Notes under the pieces: model-generated
Told to the model about the DNA's origin: nothing
The model's input: only the letters and a program-made list of their open reading frames with translations
The model's database searches: none
Origin: Dyadobacter endophyticus
GTDB lineage: Bacteria; Bacteroidota; Bacteroidia; Cytophagales; Spirosomataceae
Assembly: GCF_014641595.1 (NCBI RefSeq)
Contig: NZ_BMIA01000001.1
Span: forward strand, 992,001 to 1,056,000
DNA length: 64,000 bases
Direction: 5' to 3'
Shown: positions 1 through 8,818 of the stretch, in pieces
Numbering within the stretch: position 1 is the first letter of the stretch
Layout: each line of letters opens with the position of its first letter
Position numbers and translations under genes: made by a program

Positions 1-2
1 AA

Positions 3-32
3 ATGGCTCCTGCATTGCTTTGCGGGAGCCAT
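3..32 (-). terminator. Rho-independent terminator hairpin
   Basis: Arms ATGGCTCC (3-10) and GGAGCCAT (25-32) pair perfectly. On the minus strand the stem runs into T residues at the window edge. It lies just downstream of the small Lys-rich gene and probably ends its transcript. Confidence 0.6.
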
Positions 33-54
33 TCGGAATGGACGGTCCGGACGG

Positions 55-168
55 TCAGTATTCTTTCTTACCATCCTTTTTCGCCTTTTTATCGGCTCTT
101 TTTTCTTTCAGGGATTTAGTCGCCTCTTTTTTGTCGCTCCCCTTATCCAGGTTTTTTCCTTTGGCCAT
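55..168 (-). CDS. Small lysine-rich basic protein (37 aa)
   Basis: A 37-codon frame starts at ATG 168 and ends in TGA at 55-57. The product begins MAKGKNLDKGS and is very rich in Lys, with Glu, Ala and Asp, and has no hydrophobic segment. Short basic proteins of this look are common single genes in Bacteroidota and may bind nucleic acid, but I know no assigned function. A strong hairpin follows directly, which supports an independent short transcript. The neighbour upstream is a sugar-type oxidoreductase with no obvious link. Confidence 0.6.
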   Translation of the reverse strand: MAKGKNLDKGSDKKEATKSLKEKRADKKAKKDGKKEY

Positions 169-245
169 GACTATTGAATTTTAAAGTTGTGTAATCTTTC
201 AAATAACAGCAATAACCTGCGCATTTGTATCCATCGCCAGGAAAA

Positions 246-1229
246 TTATTGCTTTTGGGTGATCCTGTCCATGATCAGGTTCGCCCGCGCGCCGGTATCG
301 CCACTACTCGGGCACTTGCCCTCGCCGCGGAGCTGCCCCACGATCGATTCGATGAGTGGCTGCTGTACGTGCTGAGGATAAGGGATATGAAAAACCTCGA
401 TGCCTTCCGAAGTTTCGACATGTATATCGAACTTCTCGAAAAACGAAAAGGTAATGCGCCCCTTCGAACCGACGATCTGTGCCTGGTCTTCGCGCTGGTC
501 TTTATCTATGGTGTAGCACCAGCTTCCTTTTCCTAATATGCCTGATTCGAATTCGAAATTGGCCACCACAATATCGTCGGCCTCATACAGGCCCGCCTGG
601 TTGCGGGCGATGCCCGATGCGTGGCGAATGGGGCCGAAAATGAATTCGAGCAGGTCGAACTGGTGAGAAGCGAGGTCATGAAAATGCCCGCCGCCGGAAA
701 TTTCGGGATTTACCCGCCAGCGCGGCTTCGGATTTGGCCCGACTTCCTCTTCGTATGGCTGCCATTGGAGGCAAATATCTACGAATCGGATATCTCCGAT
801 TACTTTTTTGTCGATCAGTTCCTTTACTTTCAGGAAGTAATCCAATGCCCGGCGGTAATAGGCTACGAAAACCGGCACGCCGGTGCGCTTGCTTTCGGCA
901 TTGATACGGTCGCATTCTGCGGCGGTACGTGCCATGGGCTTCTCGATGTAAACCGGCTTACCCGCCTGCATTGCCTTGATAGCCAGGCTTTCGTGGGCGT
1001 CGGGCGGCGTGGCGATGTAAATTGCGTTGATATCGGGGTCGTTGATAAGCGCCTCGGCGTCGTCATACCATTTGGGCACGCCGTGCCTTTCGGCGTAATC
1101 TTGCGCCAGTGCTGCGTCCCGTCGCATTACCGCTACCAGGGAAGAATTGGGTACCTTGTTGAATGCAGGGCCGCTTTTGACTTCGGTCACATTGCCGCAG
1201 CCGATAATACCCCATTTAATCTGATCCAT
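246..1229 (-). CDS. Gfo/Idh/MocA family oxidoreductase
   Basis: This is a predicted NAD(P)-dependent dehydrogenase of about 327 aa, acting on a sugar or sugar-like alcohol in the cytoplasm. The N-terminal Rossmann fold shows GIIGCGNV right after the start, and the family's EKP motif (catalytic Lys) is present near residues 96-98 in the context VYIEKPMA. The C-terminal half is the usual alpha/beta dimerisation domain. I chose ATG 1229 (MDQIKWG) because it places the Rossmann strand at the N-terminus; an upstream in-frame start at 1259 would add ten residues without conservation value. The substrate cannot be told from sequence. Confidence 0.9.
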   Translation of the reverse strand: MDQIKWGIIGCGNVTEVKSGPAFNKVPNSSLVAVMRRDAALAQDYAERHGVPKWYDDAEALINDPDINAIYIATPPDAHESLAIKAMQAGKPVYIEKPMARTAAECDRINAESKRTGVPVFVAYYRRALDYFLKVKELIDKKVIGDIRFVDICLQWQPYEEEVGPNPKPRWRVNPEISGGGHFHDLASHQFDLLEFIFGPIRHASGIARNQAGLYEADDIVVANFEFESGILGKGSWCYTIDKDQREDQAQIVGSKGRITFSFFEKFDIHVETSEGIEVFHIPYPQHVQQPLIESIVGQLRGEGKCPSSGDTGARANLIMDRITQKQ

Positions 1230-1329
1230 CGGACAGGTTTTAGATTTTGAACTAATCAACCTGCATAATAATTATTTATAAAGAGAAATCTACTTTAAAA
1301 CAGACAGCAACATTTTTCGAACGGTACGC

Positions 1330-1551
1330 ATGGACACACAACCGAATAACCCGCTCCACGGCAAAACGCTGGAAACTATTTTGAATGAACTGGTGGACTA
1401 TTATGGCTGGGAGCAAATGGGTTATTATATTAACATCAACAGTTTTCAGCACGAGCCTAGCGTCAAATCGAGCCTGAAATTTTTAAGAAAAACACCCTGG
1501 GCACGTAAGAAAGTCGAAGACCTGTACCTGGAAATGCTGGAACGAAAGTAG
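1330..1551 (+). CDS. VF530-like (DUF2132) small protein
   Basis: This 73-aa protein has the recognisable family core: [10 protein letters not shown] near the start, [11 protein letters not shown] in the middle, and [17 protein letters not shown] toward the end. VF530-type proteins are small and possibly DNA-binding, with a known fold but no settled role. The length is typical and the frame is complete. It is divergent from the oxidoreductase and lies 41 bp upstream of the cbpA homologue, so it could share a transcript with the chaperone pair. Confidence 0.85.
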   Translation: MDTQPNNPLHGKTLETILNELVDYYGWEQMGYYININSFQHEPSVKSSLKFLRKTPWARKKVEDLYLEMLERK

Positions 1552-1592
1552 GTAGCTTTGTCAACCATTATCACTTCATACATTGATTATTT

Positions 1593-2468
1593 ATGGCTTT
1601 TGTAGATTATTATCAAATTCTCGGACTCGATAAAAATGCCGACGATAAGGCCATCAAGAATGCATACAGGAAACTGGCGAGGAAATACCACCCCGACCTG
1701 AATCCGAACGACAAGGAGGCTGAGAAGAAATTCAAAGAGCTGAATGAGGCCAACGAGGTGTTGAGCGACCCGGAAAAGCGAAAGAAGTACGATAAGTACG
1801 GCAAAGACTGGCAGCATAGCGAGGAGTTCGAGCGAGCGCGGCAGGCGCGCAGCCAGGCGCGAGGGGAGGAGGGGCAGTGGTACGGCGGAGGGAACGAAGG
1901 GTTCTCGGATTTCTTCGAATCCATGTTCGGTTCCGGTTTCGGTGGCGGTCGTCAGGCTCGTTTCCGGGGGCAGGATTATCAGGCGGAGATCCAACTGGGC
2001 CTTCGCGACGCTTACGAAACGCACAAGCAAACGTTGACCGTGAACGGCAAGAACATCCGCATTACCGTTCCGGCGGGTGTCGAGAATGGCCAGACGATCA
2101 AGATCCCGGGGCATGGAGGCCCGGGAAGCAACGGCGGACCGAATGGCGATCTGTACATCACGTTCTCCGTGGGTACCGATGACAAACTCAGAAGATCGGG
2201 CAATGACTTACATTTGAAAGCCGAACTGGACCTTTATACGGCAGTGCTGGGCGGGGAATTGGTGGTTGAAACATTGAGCGGCAAAGTGAAACTTCCCATC
2301 AAGCCGGAAACACAGAACGGCAGCATTGTGCGTTTGAAAGGTAAGGGGTTCCCGGTTTATAAAAAGGATGGCCAATTCGGCGATCTCTATGTGACTTTCG
2401 ATGTCAAAATACCCACTAACCTGACCGAGCGGCAAAAGGAATTGTTTACAGAATTGTCTAAATCCTGA
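1593..2468 (+). CDS. cbpA: DnaJ-type co-chaperone, CbpA-like
   Basis: A 291-aa J-domain protein. The J domain (residues about 4-70) has the HPD motif at 33-35, which stimulates DnaK ATPase. A Gly/Arg-rich linker follows (about 95-125), then two beta-rich C-terminal substrate-binding domains (about 130-290). It lacks the Cys-rich zinc finger of true DnaJ, which makes it the CbpA (class II) kind. The cbpM homologue starts 8 nt downstream, the canonical operon arrangement. CbpA acts in the cytoplasm and, in E. coli, also binds curved DNA. Confidence 0.92.
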   Translation: MAFVDYYQILGLDKNADDKAIKNAYRKLARKYHPDLNPNDKEAEKKFKELNEANEVLSDPEKRKKYDKYGKDWQHSEEFERARQARSQARGEEGQWYGGGNEGFSDFFESMFGSGFGGGRQARFRGQDYQAEIQLGLRDAYETHKQTLTVNGKNIRITVPAGVENGQTIKIPGHGGPGSNGGPNGDLYITFSVGTDDKLRRSGNDLHLKAELDLYTAVLGGELVVETLSGKVKLPIKPETQNGSIVRLKGKGFPVYKKDGQFGDLYVTFDVKIPTNLTERQKELFTELSKS

Positions 2469-2475
2469 AAACGAT

Positions 2476-2775
2476 ATGGAAAATGATCAATTGATTGCTA
2501 TCGAGGTATTCTGTGCGAATTATGACGTGGAATATGCATTTATAGAGTCATTGCAGGAACACGACCTGATCGAAACGGTGACCGTCGGCAATACCCGCTT
2601 TTTGCAGGTGCCGCACCTGAACCAGATCGAGCGCATTATCCGCTTTCACCGTGAGCTCGACATTAATCTGGAAGGCATCGAGGCCATTCAGGGCCTGCTG
2701 AGCCGCATCGAGCATCTCGACCGGGAGATGGCCTTGCTGCGTAACCGGTTGCGGTTTTACGAGCCGGGCCTATAA
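2476..2775 (+). CDS. cbpM: Chaperone modulator CbpM
   Basis: A 99-aa MerR-like helical protein directly downstream of cbpA. CbpM binds the J domain of CbpA and inhibits it. The N-terminal half has the small winged-helix pattern (ELIAIEVFC-like start, then the HLNQIERIIRFH helix), and the C-terminal half is a helix with heptad character (LLSRIEHLDREMALLRNRL). Length and context are typical. The assignment rests mainly on pairing with cbpA and on this overall pattern. Confidence 0.85.
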   Translation: MENDQLIAIEVFCANYDVEYAFIESLQEHDLIETVTVGNTRFLQVPHLNQIERIIRFHRELDINLEGIEAIQGLLSRIEHLDREMALLRNRLRFYEPGL

Positions 2776-2864
2776 TAAATCATGCATTGCCGGATAACCG
2801 GTTATCTTTGCACTCCCATTAAAACGAAGGGCGGACCGGCGTCGGTCTGCCCCATTACTTGCCT

Positions 2865-4100
2865 ATGAAATTTGAAGATTACCCCATTGCCGCGGAGATT
2901 AAGCGGAGTCTGGACGCAGCCGGGTTTAAAAAACCAACGGATATTCAGTTCAAAGCCATTCCGGCGGTGATGAAGGGGGAAGATGTGCTGGCCATCGCGC
3001 AGACCGGTACAGGTAAAACGGCCGCCTTTGCGATCCCGGTGGTTGATAAATTACATAAACAGAAATCGTCGAGCCGTTCCGAAGGGATCAAATGCGTGGT
3101 GATGGTGCCTACCCGCGAGCTGGCGATTCAGATTGCCGAGGTGTTTACGAGCATTTCGAAATATACCAAAGTCAAGACATTCAGCGTCTTCGGAGGGGTA
3201 GAGCAGGGGCCTCAGATCGCAAAGCTTGAAAAAGGAATCGATATTCTCGTCTCTACGCCGGGGCGGATGTTTGATCTGGTGAGCCAGGGTTATATTAAGC
3301 TGGACCGCGTTGATACCCTCATTCTTGATGAGGCTGACCATATGCTCGACCTCGGGTTTATCAAGGACATTCAGGACCTGATCCGGCATTTACCTAAAAG
3401 AAGACAAACGTTGTTTTTCTCGGCGACGATTGATGAAAAGATTAAGAAACTAGCCTATTCGCTGGTCAGGAACGCAATCCGCATTCAGATTTCTCCGAAA
3501 AATCCTGTCGCGAAAAATATCGACCATTCCGTAGCATTTGTAGCGATGGACGACAAGCGTTTTTTTCTGGAACGCGTCATTCGCCAAAATACAGAAAAAA
3601 AGATTCTTGTGTTCGTACGCACGAAGGTGCGGGCGGAACGGGTGTACAAGGCGCTCGAACGCATGGAAATCAAAAGCCTGACTATCCATGGCGATAAGGA
3701 ACAAGCCGACCGGCTCACCGCCATGAATGAGTTCAAGAAAGGCAATGTAAAAGTGCTGATCGCAACCGACGTCAGTGCGCGGGGGATCGATATCCCGAGC
3801 GTGGATTATGTAATTAACTACGATTTACCAGAGCAGCCTGAGAATTACGTCCACCGTGTAGGCCGTACCGGTCGTGGCACGCAAAAGGGGATCGCCGTAT
3901 CATTTTGCAGCGAGGAAGAAAAGCCCGTTCTCGACGAGATACAGCAGTATCTCGACAAACCCATTGCGGTGCTGAAACTAACCGCCGGCGAATACGCCGA
4001 GACGCTCGAACTTACGACCGACACGACCGACGATCTCGGGGCGCTGATGCGTGAGATCGCGGAGTTTGAAACGAGACAAAAGAAGAAAGGTAGAAAGTAA
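2865..4100 (+). CDS. DEAD-box ATP-dependent RNA helicase (RhlE-like)
   Basis: A 411-aa RNA helicase core with a short basic tail. The visible motifs are the Q motif (KKPTDIQ), Walker A AQTGTGKT (about residue 45), PTRELAIQ, DEAD, SAT (FFSAT), and in domain 2 the TDVSARGID and HRVGRTGR motifs. It unwinds structured RNA in ribosome assembly or mRNA turnover. I preferred ATG 2865 to the in-frame TTG at 2859. A TATCTTTG element (2803-2810) that fits the Bacteroidota -7 box lies 55 bp upstream, though no good -33 box is seen. A strong bidirectional hairpin follows the stop. Confidence 0.93.
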   Translation: MKFEDYPIAAEIKRSLDAAGFKKPTDIQFKAIPAVMKGEDVLAIAQTGTGKTAAFAIPVVDKLHKQKSSSRSEGIKCVVMVPTRELAIQIAEVFTSISKYTKVKTFSVFGGVEQGPQIAKLEKGIDILVSTPGRMFDLVSQGYIKLDRVDTLILDEADHMLDLGFIKDIQDLIRHLPKRRQTLFFSATIDEKIKKLAYSLVRNAIRIQISPKNPVAKNIDHSVAFVAMDDKRFFLERVIRQNTEKKILVFVRTKVRAERVYKALERMEIKSLTIHGDKEQADRLTAMNEFKKGNVKVLIATDVSARGIDIPSVDYVINYDLPEQPENYVHRVGRTGRGTQKGIAVSFCSEEEKPVLDEIQQYLDKPIAVLKLTAGEYAETLELTTDTTDDLGALMREIAEFETRQKKKGRK

Positions 4101-4110
4101 GACAAGAAAA

Positions 4111-4140
4111 AAGGCTTTCAGGATCGCTCCCGAAAGCCTT
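4111..4140. terminator. Bidirectional terminator hairpin
   Basis: The arms AAGGCTTTC (4111-4119) and GAAAGCCTT (4132-4140) are flanked by an A run on one side and a T run on the other. It lies between convergent genes (helicase on plus, CHRD lipoprotein on minus) and can serve both. Confidence 0.85.
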
Positions 4141-4161
4141 TTTCATATGGTGGATTATCGC

Positions 4162-4614
4162 TTATTCTTCGAATTTGTCCGCCAGGATTTGTCCACGGAT
4201 TTCTCCGTATGGGTACAGGTCGGTAGGGATGTTAATGTACATCAAACCCAGGATCAGCTGTGTTTGTTGTTCCGTATTAGCCAATTTGTAAGTACCGCTT
4301 ACCTGGCCGGTAGGTTTGTTGGCCAGTTCTTTAATGATCCCGCCGCGCTCCCAGGCTGGGTTTGCTGCGTTAAGGGTTACCGAGCTTGGAGTGATATTTT
4401 GGAAATTGATATTGTATTTCAATTCCATCGTATTCTTGTTATACTCAAATACCCCTGTGCCCTGTGCTGACGATGTAGCCTTTGGAACGGTTGGGCTACT
4501 ATTGATAACAGCCGAGAACTTCACAATGTCATCTTTGTGAGGTCCTTCCTCTTTACAGGAAGTTACAAATCCTAACATCAAAACCCCCGCGATTAATAGT
4601 AAAAAACGTTTCAT
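4162..4614 (-). CDS. CHRD domain lipoprotein
   Basis: A 150-aa secreted lipoprotein. The start MKRFLLLIAGVLML forms a signal peptide ending in a lipobox (VTSC, lipidated Cys about residue 20). The mature part is a CHRD domain: the repeated VFEYNKNTMELKYNINF strand pattern and the closing YGEIRGQI typical of the family. An in-frame ATG four codons upstream (4626) is possible. CHRD domains are extracellular beta-sandwich modules first seen in chordin, and their bacterial role is unknown. It is convergent with the helicase gene. Confidence 0.85.
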   Translation of the reverse strand: MKRFLLLIAGVLMLGFVTSCKEEGPHKDDIVKFSAVINSSPTVPKATSSAQGTGVFEYNKNTMELKYNINFQNITPSSVTLNAANPAWERGGIIKELANKPTGQVSGTYKLANTEQQTQLILGLMYINIPTDLYPYGEIRGQILADKFEE

Positions 4615-4701
4615 TGGCTTTCTCATACAATTTAAATTTAAAATTTAACTCCTAAATATACATACAAACTTAAACGCTGCAAAAATGATACCAGTTTGCT
4701 G

Positions 4702-5436
4702 TCATATATTCCAAAGATCACTTTTACGGATATAAACGATCCGGTTGTTCCAAATAACCCTGTCCCAATGATCGACGGAACCGATTATTGTCAGTTTATG
4801 TCCTTTTCCGACCTTTTCAACGACGCCCGCCGCTGATGAGGGCTCGTCGCGCAGGAAGGTATTTTCATTCACTATTATGCACGTTTGGTAAAGGGAAGGG
4901 ACATTTAATATCCCCAGTAACGCCAGCAAATAAACAATAATGGAAACTTTGTGAATCTGCAAAATTGGCTCCTTCCGACGTGTCTTTGTAACCATTATGA
5001 CAACTATATAGGTGCCCAAAGTTAGAAGCAATATTGGAATGTAGTCGCCATACCTTCGATAAAATATTATGAAATAGTTGTAATCGTCGAATTCATAGCC
5101 ACTTAGATTCTGCTCCTTTGCAAGCTTATCCATTTTTTCAAAAAGGTGCCTTGACGGCTGCACGAGGGCCAATTTGCTGAGGAAAAAAAGGCAGTCGGTA
5201 TAATTGTTCGTTTTCTCTGCCAGGAAAGCCAGCTTCAAAAGCAGCGCCTGGCTATTTTTTTCGGTGAGGTTGAAATTTTTTTTGTAGAGCGTCTGTGCCT
5301 CGGGATATCTGGCGATAGCGAACAGAGAATCAGCCATTTTAAGCTCCTTCTGATTGGCACAAAAGGCAGTGGCAGGCGCGAAAAAGGCCAGGAACAAAAA
5401 CGAAAAATACAGGTTTTTCTTGTGGGGTACTTGCAT
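4702..5436 (-). CDS. TPR-like membrane protein with SH3 domain
   Basis: A 244-aa protein with an N-terminal signal peptide (FLFLAFFAPATAFC), then helical repeats resembling TPR (residues about 30-120), two hydrophobic membrane segments (about 133-152 and 163-182), and a C-terminal bacterial SH3 domain (VNENTFLRDEPSSAAGVVEKV, then a Trp-containing strand). This layout matches the C-terminal part of Bacteroidota BatE-like proteins (TPR plus SH3), although no other bat gene is nearby. It may bind peptidoglycan or a partner in the periplasm. It is divergent from tRNA-Lys. Confidence 0.65.
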   Translation of the reverse strand: MQVPHKKNLYFSFLFLAFFAPATAFCANQKELKMADSLFAIARYPEAQTLYKKNFNLTEKNSQALLLKLAFLAEKTNNYTDCLFFLSKLALVQPSRHLFEKMDKLAKEQNLSGYEFDDYNYFIIFYRRYGDYIPILLLTLGTYIVVIMVTKTRRKEPILQIHKVSIIVYLLALLGILNVPSLYQTCIIVNENTFLRDEPSSAAGVVEKVGKGHKLTIIGSVDHWDRVIWNNRIVYIRKSDLWNI

Positions 5437-5461
5437 TATACTTTAAAGAATTCTACTTTTG
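5431..5461 (+). promoter_or_regulatory. Bacteroidota-type promoter of tRNA-Lys
   Basis: A TTG (-33 element, 5431-5433) is followed after 20 nt by TACTTTTG (5454-5461), matching the TANNTTTG -7 box. The spacing is ideal, and the tRNA starts 72 nt downstream. Confidence 0.6.
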
Positions 5462-5533
5462 CATCGCAATTACGGAAAAGGCCACGGCTAATCCAAGACT
5501 GCAAACCTTCGAAAGCAGAAGCAAGTAGAAAAT

Positions 5534-5606
5534 GATTCCGTAGCTCAGCTGGTAGAGCAATACACTTTTAATGTATGGGTCCTGGGTTCGAATCCCAGCG
5601 GGATCA
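5534..5606 (+). tRNA. tRNA-Lys (anticodon UUU)
   Basis: The 73-nt cloverleaf is complete. The acceptor stem is GATTCCG with CGGGATC (one T-G pair) and discriminator A. The D arm is GCTC..GAGC, the anticodon stem is ATACA/TGTAT around loop CTTTTAA (anticodon TTT), and the T arm is CTGGG TTCGAAT CCCAG. No CCA is encoded. An integrase gene follows, so the 3' end is the likely attachment site of the element. Confidence 0.97.
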
Positions 5607-5610
5607 CTGA

Positions 5611-5634
5611 AAGCGCCTCAAAGGGCGCTTTTTT
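5611..5634 (+). terminator. Terminator of the tRNA transcript
   Basis: AAGCGCC (5611-5617) pairs with GGCGCTT (5624-5630) and is followed by TTTT. It sits 4 nt after the tRNA. Confidence 0.85.
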
Positions 5635-5705
5635 CGTTTAAAAACGTCATTTTTTCACTGTTTTCGAAGATAAGCATATCATTCTGATCCATTCCAGATC
5701 AAAGC

Positions 5706-5758
5706 ATTCGGTAACCTATTCGGTAACCTGTTTTGCTTACTAAATTAGGTTACCGAAT
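5706..5758. repeat. Three copies of a 12-bp repeat before the integrase
   Basis: ATTCGGTAACCT occurs twice in tandem (5706-5717 and 5718-5729), and its exact reverse complement AGGTTACCGAAT lies at 5747-5758. The copies lie between the tRNA 3' end and the integrase start. By position they could be arm-type binding sites for the integrase, or operators for its promoter. Confidence 0.75.
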
Positions 5759-5835
5759 GGACATGTTTGACAGAGGCGATTTTGACCAAGGTTTCTCAAA
5801 CATCAATGTTTTTCTAACCTTAAACTGTGAGGATG

Positions 5836-7146
5836 ATGAATTTCAAACAGAACCTGACTGTACTCTTCTGGCTGTACAGACAAAAAGCGAAAGCAGACGG
5901 CAAAGCTCCCATTTACGCCAGAATCACAATCGACGGTAAGTACACCGAAATTTCAACAGGCAAGAAAGTAAACCCGGCATCCTGGGACTTGGATACCAAA
6001 CAGGTTACCGGCTCAGGACTGGAAGTAAAGCTGGCTAACCAGAAACTGGCCCAACTGCAAACTGATGTCGAACGGATTTTCAACGGCCTTCAGACTCAGT
6101 TCCGTGAGGTTACCCCTGCAATGGTTAAGAATGTTTACCTGGGCAAACCTGCGATCGAGCAGCCTAAGCTAGCCAAGCCTGCTGCCAAGAACGAGCAAAC
6201 CGTACTGGAAGTCCTCGATGAATTTATTGCAAAATTCGAGAAGCGCGTTGAACGGGAAAATGTCTCGTATGAGACCTTGAAGCACTGGCGCAGCACCAAG
6301 AAGAAGGTTGCCGGTTTTATCAAATATCACTTCGATCGTGAGGACATTCACTTTTCCTCTCTTCCAGACACATTTGCGGATGACCTCTATGATTATTTGA
6401 CGCTACATGTTGCGAAACCGCTAGCCGAGGTAACAGCGCGCAAGGAAGTGAAATGGGTACGTCAGATCGTGAAAATTGGGGTAAAAAAGAAATACATCCC
6501 TTCCAACCCCATGGAAGGCTTCAAATGCTCCGGCGGCGATGTGGAGGTAATCCCGCTGGAATTCTGGCAAGTCGAGAAAATCCAGCAAAAGCAATTTAGC
6601 GTTGACCGGATTTCTGAGGTTAGGGATGCATTCATTTTTCAGTGTTTTACCGGCTTCGCCTATCAGGATATATACGACCTCAGTCCGGAAAATGTCGTCC
6701 TGGTCGGAACTAAGAAAGAACGCTGGCTTGTGAAGCACAGAGGTAAGACAGAGGTTGGCGAAATGGTCCCTATTCTGCCGATCGTCGACCAACTGATATC
6801 CAAATACCAAGACCATCCTTACTGTATTGCAAATCGCAAGTTAATCCCGGTAAACAGCAACTACCGCTACAATGTGTATTTGAAGGACATCGCTCAACTA
6901 TGCGAAATCCGGGATGTTAGTGGAAGCATCAGGCGGCTGGACACGCACGATGCTCGGCATTTCTTCGCGGATATGATGCTGAATAATGGTGTCCCTTTGG
7001 AGGATGTTAGCAAGATGTTGGGACACAGAAGTATCAGGACTACCATGCGCTACTGCCGAGTTAGAAAATCGAGGATAAGTGAAAGTGTCGCAACTCTAAG
7101 AGACAAGTTGTTTGATCCATGTGGTTCCTTACGGGCAACCACATAG
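5836..7146 (+). CDS. Tyrosine recombinase / site-specific integrase
   Basis: About 436 aa, of the Bacteroidetes element integrase type. Layout: an N-terminal arm-binding domain (about 1-100), a SAM-like core-binding domain (about 125-220), and a catalytic domain. Catalytic residues seen are Lys in KHRGK, the HDARH box (His and Arg), the second His in MLGHRS and the nucleophile Tyr in TTMRYCRV. The usual first Arg of the R-K-H-R-H-Y set is replaced: the site reads TGFAYQD. The same loss is known in IntDOT. Starts at GTG 5827, ATG 5833 and ATG 5836 are all possible. It lies just after tRNA-Lys and probably integrates there. Confidence 0.93.
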   Translation: MNFKQNLTVLFWLYRQKAKADGKAPIYARITIDGKYTEISTGKKVNPASWDLDTKQVTGSGLEVKLANQKLAQLQTDVERIFNGLQTQFREVTPAMVKNVYLGKPAIEQPKLAKPAAKNEQTVLEVLDEFIAKFEKRVERENVSYETLKHWRSTKKKVAGFIKYHFDREDIHFSSLPDTFADDLYDYLTLHVAKPLAEVTARKEVKWVRQIVKIGVKKKYIPSNPMEGFKCSGGDVEVIPLEFWQVEKIQQKQFSVDRISEVRDAFIFQCFTGFAYQDIYDLSPENVVLVGTKKERWLVKHRGKTEVGEMVPILPIVDQLISKYQDHPYCIANRKLIPVNSNYRYNVYLKDIAQLCEIRDVSGSIRRLDTHDARHFFADMMLNNGVPLEDVSKMLGHRSIRTTMRYCRVRKSRISESVATLRDKLFDPCGSLRATT

Positions 7147-7687
7147 TGTGGGACTGATATTTTTTCCCTAAAAATCGGCCTATGGCAATACATTGATAAT
7201 GTAGTTGACATAGGCCCTTTTATCAGCCGTATCTATGAAACTTGAATAGCAACTCAATGTAGAATCTCTGTCTAAGCATAGTTTTGACCATAACGTCCAA
7301 CATTTCCTTGCCAATATTACCATCGATAGCGCACATGACTCCGCTAACAGATTAGAGGGCAAAGAATTCAGTCGGCGAATTCAAACTCACCCGCTTATGT
7401 TTTTTTCTACATGGGAAAATAGATCATTGCTCCTTGCCTATAAAATCCGAGGCCCGGTCAGAATCATTATTGCCTGCCTCAATCTGGATTTTGTCCGCCC
7501 GATGAAGAATCCACTATGATCAGACCACCGGTACGGCGAGATTTGCTACCTCCAAATCCGACCAAAAGCCATAATTCAAAGCGCCGAGATCACTTTTTAC
7601 GACTTTTCGCTCAGGTGTTGCCAAAGACCCATAGCAGCTCATGCGGACCGGTCTTCCGGAGTTGACCAACAATGATGTATCTTAGCT
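7147..7687. other. Gene-free stretch with nested hairpin
   Basis: No convincing gene is seen. A nested inverted repeat follows the integrase: outer arms GGCCTATG (7177-7184) and CATAGGCC (7209-7216), inner arms TACATT (7189-7194) and AATGTA (7198-7203), then CTTTT. It may end the integrase transcript. The rest up to the sensor kinase start shows short frames without protein-like character. Confidence 0.5.
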
Positions 7688-8818
7688 ATGAATAACTCAA
7701 ATGTGAAGCGCGCAGTTTACTCTGAATCACCATTCGGCACTGCGCTTGACAACTTTAGTTTTCATAACCTAATGATGGTCACCATGCCCGATCAGATACC
7801 CGTAAAAAGCTTGATCAGACTCAATTGGATGGTTTCCATCATGGCATCTATTGTGATTTTTGCATTCTTAATTACTCTCACCGAAGATTTTAGCAAGGCA
7901 ATCAACAGCGGTTTTCAAGCCTTTCTATTCTTCACACTTGCCAGTTTTATCAACCTGCTGCTACTCAGGATATTTCAAAAACAAAGGGGGGTGTCCGAAA
8001 GCTCCGCGAATCGCAAGTTCTATGCGCTCAGTTATAGCGCCTCACTGACTATAGGAATTTTGACCCGCATAATCTACCCGGCTTTCACCGGAATGCCAAT
8101 TGAAGTTGAGCGTTTCGACGATCTGGAAGATTACCTGCCTTCTTTACTTTCGGTTTTTACCTTGAACACGCTAATCCTGATACTGCAAAACCTGGTAATC
8201 ATTCAGCAGAAAAAGATCAAATCAGAAATCGAAAACCTTCAATTGAAAGCAGCGGCAAGCGAGACGAATAATTTACTTCTTCGCCAGCAAATTCATCCCC
8301 ATTTCCTGTTCAACTCACTAAACGCAATTAAATCTCTATACAAAATAGACCCGCGGCAGGGTGAAGACTACCTGGTTCATCTGGCTAATTTTCTCAGGGT
8401 TACGATATCTAATCAGGGGACAAGCACCGCGTTAATCAAAAACGAACTTGATTTTTGCCTGGACTATCTGGCTATGCAGAAGATAAGGTTCGGTATCGCA
8501 CTCAATTATTCGATTCAAATCGATGAACAGATCATCAGAACACGTTACATTCCGTATTTCTCGCTACAACCATTGGTCGAAAATGTCATCAAGCATAATG
8601 ACTTGACAGAAGACAGCCCTATCGAAATCAGAATCCAGGAAGTCGAAGGCTATTTGTGTATTTCCAATAATTTCCAACCTCGAAAATACAAAGAACCTTC
8701 CACCGGCCACGGCCTGTCCAACCTTTCTGAGCGATATCGCCTTCTTGTAGGGGAAGATATTCACATTGAGCGGGATGATTCTTTGTTTTTAGTACGCATA
8801 AAAATTCTTGAACGATGA
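7688..8818 (+). CDS. LytS-type membrane sensor histidine kinase
   Basis: A 376-aa kinase. It has four membrane segments (about 45-65, 76-95, 112-132 and 153-172), a short coiled coil, and a His_kinase domain with QIHPHFLFNSLN (about 202-212), where the His before FLFN is the phospho-acceptor in this family. The N box is LQPLVENVIKH and the G box is GHGLSNLSERY. It senses an unknown signal and phosphorylates the response regulator that overlaps its stop by 4 nt (ATGA). Downstream genes include an outer-membrane protein and an RND efflux operon, possible targets. Confidence 0.92.
   Translation: MNNSNVKRAVYSESPFGTALDNFSFHNLMMVTMPDQIPVKSLIRLNWMVSIMASIVIFAFLITLTEDFSKAINSGFQAFLFFTLASFINLLLLRIFQKQRGVSESSANRKFYALSYSASLTIGILTRIIYPAFTGMPIEVERFDDLEDYLPSLLSVFTLNTLILILQNLVIIQQKKIKSEIENLQLKAAASETNNLLLRQQIHPHFLFNSLNAIKSLYKIDPRQGEDYLVHLANFLRVTISNQGTSTALIKNELDFCLDYLAMQKIRFGIALNYSIQIDEQIIRTRYIPYFSLQPLVENVIKHNDLTEDSPIEIRIQEVEGYLCISNNFQPRKYKEPSTGHGLSNLSERYRLLVGEDIHIERDDSLFLVRIKILER

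Noticed and set aside
621..1250. Long frame on the plus strand opposite the Gfo/Idh/MocA gene
   Set aside because: The minus strand encodes a clear oxidoreductase with Rossmann and EKP motifs; the antisense frame has no protein-like features.
7180..7362. 60-codon frame behind the integrase
   Set aside because: It overlaps the nested hairpin and has no homologue-like pattern.
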